A DNA stretch of 64,000 bases from Liopterus haemorrhoidalis (lineage: Eukaryota; Arthropoda; Insecta; Coleoptera; Dytiscidae): NCBI GenBank assembly GCA_963971575.1, contig OZ020611.1, forward strand, positions 146,904,419 to 146,968,418. The letters are read 5' to 3'. The number at the start of each line of letters is the position of its first letter. Position 1 is the stretch's first letter. The notes under the pieces were generated by a model. That model was given only the letters and a program-made list of their open reading frames with translations. It had not been told where the DNA came from and searched no databases. The position numbers and the translations under genes are program-made. This document shows, in pieces, positions 1 to 12,900 of the stretch.

Positions 1-255
1 ACTTTTATCTTCAAACGGGCGAAATATAAAGTACTGTGCACTAATGGTGTGGTAAATATTGTTACACAAAAATATATTTAAAATGCCAGTATAAACAATA
101 AAAATATTTGAGAAACGAAATATCTGTAGGATGATCAAAACATTTTACCTAAATTGTTATCCCCGTAATGTTTTATCATTTATGTTAAATAAAAATATAT
201 TATTATTACTTTCGTAGTCTAATGTACAATTTTAATGTATAAGAAGTCATATTTA
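1..255. other. Intron of the zinc-finger gene
   Basis: AT-rich sequence following the donor of the seven-finger exon. No exon, repeat or terminator is visible; the next exon must lie left of the window. Confidence 0.5.
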
Positions 256-263
256 CTACTGAC

Positions 264-933
264 CTGTATGAATTCGTTTGTGTTCTTGTAAATTCCCCTT
301 CTGTGAAAATGCCTTTTTACAAATATTACATTCATATGGCTTCTGACCACTATGCCATCTGTAGTGCAAAGTCAGAGACGTTTTATGGGCAAACATCTGC
401 CCACACTGCTGACAGAAATACTTCTTAATACCAGTATGAGTAGGCATATGATTTAACAAATTCGCCTTCGTTTTAAAAGTAGCAGAACAATTCTTACAAG
501 AAAACGGTCTTTCATCTGAATGGACTAGCTGATGTCTTTGTAAAAGTTGCTTATGTTTAAAACTCTTTTCACATTTATTACAAACAAATCTTCTTCCATT
601 ATTATGTTCGGCTTCTTTATGATAAACTACACTACTTGGATGATTAAATATTTTTCCACAAATATCACAGGCATAACCTCGTTCCATTTTTTGTTCATGT
701 GATGACATGTGTCCCTTTAAACTGGCTTGATATGCAAATGTTTTGTCACATTTCTCGCACTGGAATGGTTTTTGTCCTTCGTGAATTGCTTTCATGTGTA
801 CTTCGTAACTTTGTTTCGACATAAATGATTTTTCACATTGATCACATGGATATTTTAGTTCTGTGGATGCTAGAACAGATGTTAACGGGTCTAGAGACTC
901 ATCATCGTCATTGGGTTCTTCTTTTAAGGCTGC
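264..933 (-). CDS. Exon 5: seven tandem C2H2 zinc fingers
   Basis: Acceptor TTTTTTCAG|GCAGCC. After KEEPNDDDE come seven fingers, each with C-x2-C and H-x3-5-H spacing, beginning YPCDQCEKSF, FQCEKCDKTF, YACDICGKIF, FVCNKCEKSF, FSCKNCSATF, YFCQQCGQMF and YECNICKKAF. TGEKP-like linkers (SGQKP, SDERP) join several of them. The exon stops at HTG in phase 1 with donor ACAG|GTCAGT, so the coding region continues beyond the left edge. Confidence 0.9.
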
Positions 934-3900
934 CTGAAAAAATGTTTTGATATATAGGTACATTTTATTACTGACGAATTCCTTCCACTGACAACAGTGG
1001 GAACACGATTCACCGTTATATAGCAAAACTATAGTTTAGATTATAACCTTTAAAATTGATCTTTTGAAGATTTTGAAATTTTTCTCTTAGACAGATTATT
1101 ATAACCAGGTGCGGCTCAAGACGGTATGCAGGTGATGCGCCACAATCAAGAAGCACCGGGTCGAAGAAAACATTTATAGCCTATTACAATATCAAAATAG
1201 CTTTAATTAAAATAATATTCATTTTTGTAATAAGTATTTTTTTCTCAATTTCTTTGCATTAATTAAAGTTGTGACCTTTAATTAAATGTAGCAAAAACTA
1301 CTTTTATTTACTAAGCGGCACTTCAGGCTTCTAGTAAAAGGGATCGCCAAGCAAAGAAATTGAGAAAAAAATACCTTTTTTTACTGGGTGACACTTCAGG
1401 CTTCTAGTAAGAGCAGGGGGGGGGGCACCATAAAAGGATATTTAGAAAAAACTACTTTTTTTACTGGGCGGCACTTCAGGCTTCTAGTAAAAGGGGACGC
1501 CATGAAAGGAGATTTAGAAAAAACTATTTTTTTTTTTACTGGGCGGCACTTCAGGCTTCTAGTGAAATAGGAGGGGGGGGGGGGGGGACAAAAAGGAAAT
1601 TTAGAAAAATTACTTTTTTTACAGGGCGGCACTTAGGCTTCTAGTAAAGGGGGCCCCAGGCAAAGAAATTTAGCGAAAAAATACAAATCTAAAATGCTTT
1701 TAAAATTAGATATTAATAAACAAATGGAAAATTAAACTTACTACGATATTAAAAATCAAAATAAAGTCGATAATACTTCTTTGTTTTAGCTACAAAAATA
1801 TAGTAAAAAAAAAGTTTCATTCTGTCTTCGTCGCGCTATGAGATAAGCCCGAAATATTTCGGGTTTGCACGTTGCTGGGTTAAAAAAGGAGAATTAAAAG
1901 ATGGTCACAACCTTTTAAGTCGTTAAATCACATTCTGAAAAAAATCCATTTTTATGTGTTGATCTTTAAATAAAATTCATTGACCTTAAGAATTTTAGTC
2001 AATAATTTTCGTCATACGATATGTATGACGAAAATAAGATATTTATATGAGAAACTCCCGAACAAAAAAAAAGAAAATCAATAATTGGACAAATTATTTA
2101 ATTTTTATAGCCTACCAATAACCATGCCAATGTCATTGCATTAAAAGTTTTATTAGTTTATAAATTACCACCACTTTATTTTGATTATCACGCATATTTA
2201 CAAAAATAAAATTTTCTCTATTTATAATAGTTATCAAAAAAATTATTGTAAAAAAATATAAGTGGGGGGGGCGCCTAACCTAATTTTGTATCGGGGCGCC
2301 AGGTACCTTAGAGGCGGCCCTGATCATAACTTGTTATATTTATAATCCGGACGGTAAGGTCCTCACTTATAAAATTCAAGTGACGACATAAAAAAAAATT
2401 CTCACCTTTAAAATCCAAGTGATGACCTTAAAAAAAAGGATCCTCACTCAAATACAATTATTATGCCAATATTTTCCTTTCTGCACCCCACCCGCCCCCG
2501 TCGATCTGGGCCTCGGGCATCCGGATTACAACATTTGGGTTTTTTAGTTATACACTTATGTGTAGTATACACTCTCGGAATTTGGAACTTTCCTACCGAC
2601 TCAACCTTTATAATCATATTTCAAGCAAATTTAGTCGGTACCTTTAGACTAATACCCTTTTCACATTAGACCTTTAAGATGGGATGTTAAACTCAAGGTG
2701 TCTTTAAGTGCTAGTGTGAAAGTGCGTGATCTCGACTAAACTCAAGCTAACTTTAAGACGGAGATCTGCGTGTTAAAGATAGAACGCATTGCCAACATCA
2801 TTTTTAGTACAAAAAATACTGTTTGAGTTTGTGCTATCTACATTTTGTATTATCATAAACAATAATACTGTATTTTATCGATGTTATAAGAAGTTTAAAC
2901 TTATTGTTATAATTAAATTATTTATTTAAATAATGTATTTATAAAAGACAGAGCTACAATAATTAAGGTAGCATGTATCGACTTATATGTTAATACAGGT
3001 GTAATATATTCTTTATTGTAGTATCTTTATTGTAGAATGGAATCAAATATCCGTATGAGTTTAATAATAATTCAAAATATGCGTCAACGCAGACAGTTCA
3101 AAACTAGTAATTTTCTGACGGTAAATTACCGTAGCAGATGGCAGCACCGGAGATTTAAACACCTATTAAGAAAGCAAACCGATCTTATACATCGGTGGAC
3201 TTTAAGGTCACTTATCTTAAAGTTCTAGTGTGAAAAGGGTATAAATCAATTACAAATCCAACCTTACCATTTAAAAAAATATTACAGATCTTGCAAAGCA
3301 GATGATATAAACTCGCAAAACAGTAGTGAGGACTTTGGTGTTAAAAAAATCATATTAGACACTTTAATCTTCGCGTTCCAATTCAAGAAAAATATTGCCG
3401 AAGCCGTCGATATGATTTATTCAGGTTTGTGTTTGTTTTAAGGTGTTGTAACGCATAAAACTATATATTCATTAGTAAACATTTGTTTAGATACCTTGTT
3501 TCAGAAACCAGAATTACAGATTATGTATGTCTGAAACATCTAATACATGTTTCACATCTGAATTAATACTGTTGAAGTGCATTTGCTAGTGACGAGCCGA
3601 CAAGATTCGAAACGAAATCCAACCGGTCGACTAGCAAATGCAGTGGCGTAGAAGCTATGAAGGGGTTTGCCGTGAAGCGGCTATGTGAGTTGTCCAAACA
3701 ATGGACATTATGGCATATTTAGTTAATGCACAATTCTGACATACTTTTTTTATTGAATAAGATGCAAGAGAAAAACGAGACTGTCGCTCAGTATCTTCTG
3801 AATTATTATTAAATTGTGCCCCTGTGTAGCCAAGATTTAAACATGGTACCCAGTCAGGATTATATTTTCAATATAAGACGGTTTTCCTATAGTAGTTTTA

Positions 3901-6900
3901 AATAATTCAAATGAGACTTTTTTAAATTGATTTATTCATTTAAGTTAATTAAATTGGTTGGCAGTGCACCTGGCATCTTTAAGAATACACCTTAAATAAA
4001 ATGTTTACCACAAACAAATACATGCTTTATATATTCTGTTTAGTACTTTCTCGTCAATGTCTTAATCCACAGCTGGCGCCTTTTAATTTACAAATTATTT
4101 TTATCATGTTTATATAGTCTGTTGAAGCAAACAAAGTCCCTGGGTAGACGTGGCATAGAGCGTATGCAATCTTAAGTACACTCAACGGCATATTACACTC
4201 GCGCGAAATTCTATATATGTGCGACATATTATATATAAATATTAATAATAGTTATAAAAACAAATCAATTTTGAGTTATAAGTTCAAATCAACTTGAATT
4301 ATATCAAACACAAATACTAAAGCACAAATTATTACAAATGAAGCATAAAATCAGTACTTAACAGTTCTGCGTCAGACTATACACATTGCCTAAGGAGATT
4401 CTTAATTGGTCAGACGCAAACCCGCCTAAACATTTTCAAATTAGTTCACATATTTTCCGGGGTTCTTGTTTGCTTCGTGGCACCATATTTATAGTTTAAT
4501 ATACTTGAAAATCAATGAAGCGACACTTAGGGCCGGGTTCTGAAAGCCTAGTTAACTATAACCAACTAGTTAGAAAATGATTTTTATGGTTACTTATGGA
4601 ATTGTTATATTGTAACAGAGTTTAACCAAAAGATTAAACTCGGTTAAGCTTTCAGAAACAGGCCCTTAATCTGTACCCCACGACTCCCACACCTCGCATC
4701 TGCAAATAAACTTATCATATTTTACGTTTTTATATATAATCCCATAAGCATCCATGTACTGCCAGTCCTATTTATGCCATTTTTAAATACACGTTTGACG
4801 GTTGTGATGTCACACTAAAATGATCTATGGGACGCTTCAAGTAAATAATAGGGTAAACTTCCTAAGCGCCTTCTGACCAATGTTCCCTCTAATTTTTTCG
4901 CTGACTGCGCGGTTCAAAAGTAGGGGGGTCTGTCACCAGACTCCCCTGTTTGAAGTAAAAAAAAAGATGCGAGAATGACATTGTTTTGTTTTGTTCAATG
5001 GAGAAATACGTGTTTTTTGTTGTTTGTGTTTTATTTTCGTAAATCATGACAAAAAAAAAAAAAATCATATTGTTGTGTGCCGCAATGTAAATCATGAATA
5101 AAGAAGAATCGCACTTAAACATTCCATAATTTTTATAAATCGGAAATAATATCAATTGAAATGACATTTGGAGTGACTATGGATCCAAAAACTAAAAATG
5201 GGCAAAAATCCAAGCCCAAGAATGCGTGTTTACATAAAATGCAACGAGCAACTTTTAAAAGTGATTATATTAACGCCCAAGAAAAGACTGAATAAACGCA
5301 CTTACCCAACTCAAAATTCGTCTAAATCATCAGATCATATATTAAAAGGCCGTTCCACTTGTTCAGGCAGAGATTTTTATTTTTATATATTTACCATATT
5401 TTTATTGATATCATATTGACAGACAGTCAAAAAGAATTAAAAATACAATGAAAAACTATAACTTTCCTTGAAATTTCTTAAATTACATATCTTGTAAATC
5501 GTAGATTACATTTAAATAAGAAAAAATGTTTGGAAAATAGGAAAATACAACTCGTGTTCATTTTCACCATGTGATCAAATACACAAGTGACAGTTTAATG
5601 TCATTCTCGAGTGTTCCAGCTTTTGTCGCATATGGCGCTGCGATTTTAAACAGTTTCTCCTATATGAATTGACATTTTATAATAGAAGCATACAAAACAT
5701 ATTGAAATATGAAAAGAGAATAAATCTGAATAAACCGGATAATATAAAGAAAACAATAAAACATTGATTTGAAAACGAAAACATAGAGAGTTGCAAAAAA
5801 AAATATCAAATTTTTTTGGGGTGTTTCTAAAAATATTTACAGTGTTATATGGACATATATTAATAATTTAATGCTCAAAAATATCTTATATACAATTCTT
5901 AGTAACATAAAGTAATTCTTAGTAAAAATAGTGGAATACGACCACGTCAAGGGAAAATGTGGACAATCCTTCAAATTTTACCCGACGAAGGTTTAGAGAT
6001 AATTGAATAAAATTGCAACAATTGAAAACATAATTCAAGATAAAGGTTAGGATGTTATGAGATAAATCGATTTTAGCACATTGCTTGATGAATAAATACT
6101 ATGAACCCATGTTATTGCTTCATTTTGCAAAGTTTTTATTTTATTTATTTTTTTGCAGCAATTGGACAGATATCAACAGTCACGACGAAAGATACTTAAC
6201 AATAAATGTTTAAGAAAAACAACAGCATAAAATACAGAATATTAAGGGGGAAAAAAGAAACAAATAATAAGAGATCCCAATAATATGCATTACCTAAATA
6301 GACATTTTATTTAGATTCCATTTAGATAAATAGACAGATAGGGATATCAAATATTTTATATTAAATAATGAAACTGAGTCCTTACCTCATTCTCTAAACT
6401 TTCAACAACCCCTTCACCGACGTGGCCGGTTTGTTCTTGATGTACAATCAGCGTCTCTTTAGACAAAAATAATTTATTACATTGTGTACACTCAAATTTG
6501 ACACCTTTATGATAGGTCTTATGGACCAAATATCGACCGTAATGCATAAAACCTCTGTTGCATATTTCACAAGTGTATTTCTTTTTCTTACTTCCGCCTA
6601 TAGTGCGTCGAAACTTCTTTCCTTTATTGACGACCACTATTTCACCCAGATCTTGACCGTCTCTGTTTTCAAGATGGCCAATAACTTCGTCCTCTATTCC
6701 TTCTATTGATTGTAGTGATTTCTCTTCAATTTCTTCCTCTTCACTTTCCTCTTCTGCATCTATCACGCCTTCTTCTCTAAATATTCTTTCTAATTCTTTA
6801 CCCTGAGAAATAAAAATATTTTAAGTAAAGAATAATTTTACTGAGTAACCCATTACCAAAAGCATGTTAATCCATTCGACATATTATTTTGAGGGATCAG

Positions 6901-9900
6901 AAAAACTAACATATTTTCTCTTATTCAAGCTATTGACCAGATCTTTTTTTAGTAAAAGCAAGGTGTATAATATGGCAAAATACAATTTATATTAATTTAA
7001 ATATAATGCTCTTAACCAGTTTAACAGATGGATTTAGTGTAAGTGAGGTAATTTTGATATTGATTCAAAAATAAAATTTCATAAATTCAATATAATCATC
7101 CAATTACAGTGAAATATTAGAAAAAATTAAGTAATAAAACATAATTTATTTCTTAGAGAGGGACACTTAAGTGCAGACATGTTTATTAGGGTAACTTGAA
7201 CCCCTTGTAAAGTTAACATGGAAAGGGCACCGTAAATTCTACAGCAGTTAATCGAAAAATTCAAATAAATATTAGATGTATGCAGACCATATGCACATAA
7301 ATAACAATTAATCTTTGTCTTTAAAATAAACATTAGTTTTGGGTTACTTAACTAATGAGATACCTGAATTATCTATAATATAATACGCCAACGTGTGTCT
7401 TCGCGTGGGTGCGTGTTCGTGTCTGTCATCTAAAATCTAAAACAATTGAAGCGAGATTCCGAAATGTAACGAAATATTCCGAAGCTTACCGAAGCATATA
7501 TTGACATATAACGCCTAATAATAATAGTTGTTAATTGCTTTGTTTACCCAAAAAAAATATAAATTAAAATTATTAGTAGCAGAAAAAAAATTATTTTAAA
7601 AAATATTTGGTTTTGATGAAAGTAAGTAAGAAAAATGTGACTTTCTTTTCTTTATTATTACTTTTTCAATGCTTTATTATTTTTTTATTTCTACGATTAA
7701 CGTTTTAAATTATCTAACGTCTTAAATTTTCAAAAATGTAAATGTAATGCATTGAGTAAAACTCGCCTTGGTAAAAATTATAATTTTTACCAAGAATTAC
7801 CGGCCGAGTTTGGTCATTCATATCAGCGTCATTATGTGACAACTTATTTGTGTAAATTTAAAATTGGTTGGAAATATTTAAAAATTACATATTGATACAT
7901 TCAATAGATTGCACCTTTGAAATTGTATGTCATGTTGGTATTAAAACATGGTAAAAAATTTCACTTAAAATGTCATTTCATGATATATATCATAAAGATA
8001 AATGATATCATAGTTATAATGATCATAACTAATAAATCTGAAGTAGGTTTTACAGCATAAGGAATATTTTGAAATGACAAATTTACATTTTTTAAAAGTC
8101 AGTACTACACTATAACAGTAACCAAAATAACCAGATCTGGTTTGACTTTACAAAAGTGAACGCAATATATTAAAGCGGGCAAACAATTAAATTTTACTGT
8201 GTAATAGTTTCTCACGATTTATTTCAAACTGATTTGAGATATAGTGTAAGTACGCTTTTTTCCGTGTGTATTTTTCCGTGTATGTATATTATCATGTGCG
8301 CATTTTTCCGTGTGCGTATTTTTATATTATATAAGTAATTGGAAAATTTATTTTAATAAATATATTTTAAATTTAACGTCTCAAATTATTTTTAGTTTTA
8401 ACATTATTAAGGTAATGCACTGAGTGAAAATGAATCGTTTTCCCATCTTAAAAAGTTAATGAATAAATAATTCGGAATAATACTCATTACGTGTCCAGTT
8501 TTGAATAATGGGCGAAGAGTTGATTCAATTTGAATTGGATGAAGTTAGGCGTATGGCTAGAGAAAGAAGTCTGAGGTGTCGAGCAAGTTCCACATTAAGT
8601 TAATGATTTGTTTGCCAACACAGTTGGCAACGGGTGCACTAGTTACTAATAAATAGTCAAGTAAGATTTAAGATAATACCAAAAATTACCGGTCGAGATT
8701 GGTCATTCATATCAGCGTCATTAGGTGACAACTTATTTAAGACAGACAGTTCAAAAGGGTGTGAGCTGACATTTTACAGTTGAGCAATATCAGCCTTTTG
8801 GAGTAGTGCAGTTAAGACAGTCATAAGGTTAAGATAGGTTTAAGAGTGAGATTTTGTTCATCATGCGTTAGACATTTAGAGTGTATTTAAAGTAACCAGA
8901 AAATCCAGAAGTAGTCCAGCTAAATAATGGAGAGACAATATTCCAAAATGTACGAGAGACTATAGCTATTCGGAGACGGAAGTGAGGGATTTATATCCAG
9001 TGGGCAAATTAGTGTGTTTCGTGTGTAAGACAGCCTCTCAGGTGTTTTGAGTGTTTGCGAATATGTGAATCATTTGGATTTAGCTGTCATCGTTAATTTG
9101 TACATTAAAATGTATAAGGTAAATAGTCAACTGCATCATAATTAAAGTAGGTTAGATAAAATATTGATTTTAATTGAAAGACCTCTTAATTCCTATGAAT
9201 CATAGCAATCCGCCGGCGAACTTAGGGGTAGTTTCCAGGTTCAGTCCGCTCGCAAGTTTTGGAAACTCATGTGGGCGGTCTTGAGTTTGAGAGATGTACG
9301 GAGTAAGTACGAATGAACTATATTATTATTATATTTAAATAAATCAGTCAATCGTGACTTTCATTTATATCATCAGTGTCCACCATTTTTATTTTCTGTA
9401 CATCGAATAAAAGTGAATTTTTATGATTTCCAAGAATTGTCATTGAAACAACTTGGATAAAATAACTTTAACATGATTGTCAAAACATTTATAAAATTAA
9501 TAAACAAAAATAAATCCCGGACTGTCATACAGAACGGGATGTTACTACTCTTGCAGCTATAAATTTGATGTGGCATTTTGGTTAGTAGATCTTTTTAGGG
9601 TCTTGTAGGTATGACCAAAAAACCCTTATACCGTCATTTTGTCGTCTGTCTGTTCGGTAAAAATTGTAGCCAAACGGCAAAACCTAGAAAGTTGAAATTT
9701 GGCATGCTTGGCACCTAAAAATATAAACAAATATGTGCTCATCGAAAAAAAATATTTTTTAAAAATTCTGAGTAGGGTATCAAATGAAAGCCCTTCGTAC
9801 GTGGATTAACGATCAAAATTTTATTTTTGCAAAATAAATTATTTTGAGGCTGTTTTTTGCCAAAATTGTGCAAAAAAATGTTTGTCCCACACCCTGTAGC

Positions 9901-12900
9901 CCAGATGGTTTAAATTAAAAATCTGAAAAAATTCTAAGTAATTTACATTGGTGTGAACCGGAATAGTACAACAGGAATTTTTGATCAGATTATGTTTTCG
10001 AAAAATAATGCATTTTTTGTCTTTTTAACCAAAATATGTTAAATATTTAATTCGCTATGTAACCCAGTAGATTAGTCAGCGCTCATAGCGATATGCGTTT
10101 CGTCATTGGTTTACTAATTTGCCAAACAGGTAACTTGCAAACTAGAGTTCGAATCCTGTCAATTTTAATTTTTTTGTTTTTTTTTTGCAGTTTTCTTTTG
10201 TTTAAATTATTTTGTCAAAATTCTAGTTATATTTCGGTAAATGTTGCATTTAATTTTTAAAAGCGTAAATTTAATAACCAGTTGGAAGTGTTGAAATTAT
10301 AATTTAATTCTATGCTTGATGTATACGAAATCAGAGGGCGGGGCTAATGATTTAAGTAACCAATAGAAGCCATAGGCGCAATTTTCAAATTCTTAATGTA
10401 CCTTGCTATGTAAAAAAAAATATTGCACATATTTAGAAACTTAAATAATGGTATTAGGCATTCGAATTAAAATTCATAATAAAATATTTTGACATAAAAT
10501 TTGTTTTGGCATCCCAAATAATCATTCAGTTACTAAATACCTGCAAAACCCTGAAATGTGTGACAATTCACACTTCACTTCATATAACTGCAGTTGCGAA
10601 CGCTCATTTAATTTCTTTTGCAACTGATACCACTTTTCTACATTAATTTGTAATTGTAACAAGTTTTACATATATACATAAGTACCTGTATACATATATT
10701 TTTATTCAAATTTCTGGAAAAAAGTGCTTTTGCCAATGGGCTATTCAACAGTAAATATGAAAAAGGACAAGAACTTAAAGGATAAAGAAATATTATTAAT
10801 TTTGACAAGCCATGAGGGCTTCTACATAATAGCTGCATACAAAAAAATTAAAATAAAATAAATAAAAATAATAATAAAAAAAGTAAAAATATTTTATTTT
10901 TACATATTTTATTATGTTCTTGTTTAAAAAAAATATATAAAAAGCCAACTTCATAAGATTTTGATAGGTTTCATGTAAATGAGCAATTATGTCTTTTATT
11001 TTAGCACATTGCTAATTAAATATATTCTTTAAGGTCTCCGCAGCAGATGCTCCAATAGATCCAATTTCTCCAAAAGAATACTTGAGCAATCAATCAACGG
11101 TAGTAAAAGTCAGTGACTCCTAACTTCACGTTCAAAAGAGAAAAATGAAGAAATAATCATGATTAGTGTTCCTGAAGTGATGACACCCGAAAAAGAAAAT
11201 TTTGAGCTTTTTCTCGTTAAGCCTAAGAAATAGCTCTAGTATTCCAAATACATTTAAAGTACTTGAAATACATTATTTTAAATACTTTTTATCGGTGATG
11301 ACTCCGAACATTTGTTATTTTGGTTAATGTTCCGTATTAGTCCACCACAACTAGGCTTGTATGCTTAGAATGAATTATATTATAACGTTAGAAACGAGAA
11401 GGCATAGTCGTAAGAGTGGGGAGCCAATAGTAATCATTCATGCATCTCTTGTCGACAGAGAAATACGCAAGAACGTTCGAATATAACTGATATTTTTGGA
11501 ACTCTTCATGAAGTTAATGTTTTTCAAAATACGTATATGTACTATAAATCTCATTGGAAACAGATAAAAATTCCTTATGAATACCTGTTTATATACGTCT
11601 AGCAAGTTTAAGTTTTTTCAGTCTAAAATTTTTACCAACTAAACCTAACCTAATTAGTTTTATCATTGATTGTTTTCATATAGTGAAAATATATAAATGC
11701 TTTATACAGTTTTAATACATTAACATAATTTAGCATCTATGAATGCGATGAAAAACGGAATGTCCTATTTTAGACATAAAGTCGGAATATATTGATATTT
11801 TTGAGGATTCTCTCTTTTAATAAAGTTAGTGTTTTTCAACATATGTATACTATAAATCTCATTCAAACTATTTAAATATGACTTTAAGCGTATAAATACT
11901 GAAATTTCGTTATTCCAGTTTTTCTTTAAAAACCCTCCTCCTAGCAGAATACTATGACTATAATAACCTTGAAGAAAATTTGATTATGAAGAAAAAAAGA
12001 TTATGCGAATGCGCACATAATCGCCTGCTACGATGTGTATGAAACGGCAAATTATTAAAACTTCCAGTGACGTCGTCTCGCCATTAAATAATCACTCCGT
12101 ATTTAGATTTCAGTTTTGAATAAAAATATTGGAAAAGATAAAGTGAATCGTAAATGTTATGTTTTGAAAGAAAGGGGCGGCGCTTCGTCAAGAACAAATC
12201 TCATTCCAACTAGCATACACGTTCTGTCTGACGAGTTATGTGTGGTGGACTTACACGGAACATTAACCGTTATTTTAAATACTTTGAACTGTATTTTTTA
12301 TTTAATACTTGAAATATTTCCTGAGTATCTGGCATAGCTCTTTTCCACTATTCTGTGCAAAACCGTAGTGATCGTAACAAACGATCTGTAACAATCAACT
12401 TATGATAACGTTATGAGCTTACGATTTTACGAGTGTACAAACAGTTGTATAAGAATAGCAAAGATATATTGGCATTTTTAGAGATTTTAAAGGGTTCAAT
12501 ACAGTTAAAATATTTTAGAATTCAGATAATAGAAAAATAGAAGCCATAATTACAAAACTTAACTTGAAAATTATTTTATACATTTTATTGTTCAAAAAGA
12601 CTTTTGTTCAAAGTTATTGCCTAAATTGCCAAATTATTATATATTTTCACTTCGACTTATTCTTGTAAATATTATATTATAATAAATCTTAAAGTTAATT
12701 TTAAACCGTCTCACTTAACGTGTGTAAACTTTCCCCTTTAACAACTTAAGTGATCATCTACTCAGGCTAACTATAAGATACTAGATCAGTCGGTTGGTAA
12801 GTATTAATACATATCATTTAATTCACATATCATAATGATGGACCCTGGATAAAATTCACGCATAGTACCCGAACTCCTTTCGTCAAGAGTTTCTCAAGTT

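Larger units (their letters stand above)
7372..8642 (+). mobile_element. Non-autonomous Helitron, copy 1
   Basis: The 5' end is A|TCTATAATATAATACGCC. The 3' end has a perfect 8-bp hairpin (TTGCCAAC-ACA-GTTGGCAA, 8612-8630), then CGGGTGCACTAG followed by T. TC start, terminal hairpin, CTAG end and insertion between A and T are Helitron diagnostics. A second copy in inverse orientation lies at 36889-39034 and shares both ends and much of the interior. No Rep/helicase frame is visible. Located in intron 3 of the zinc-finger gene, opposite strand. Confidence 0.8.

Noticed and set aside
4880..5170. hAT-type terminus AATGTTCCCTCTAA
   Set aside because: No matching second end or duplication could be found.
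8755..9130. Possible 5' exon on the plus strand (ATGGAGAGACAATATTCC...)
   Set aside because: The frame closes after 12 codons; donor-like sites nearby are weak and no downstream exon fits.
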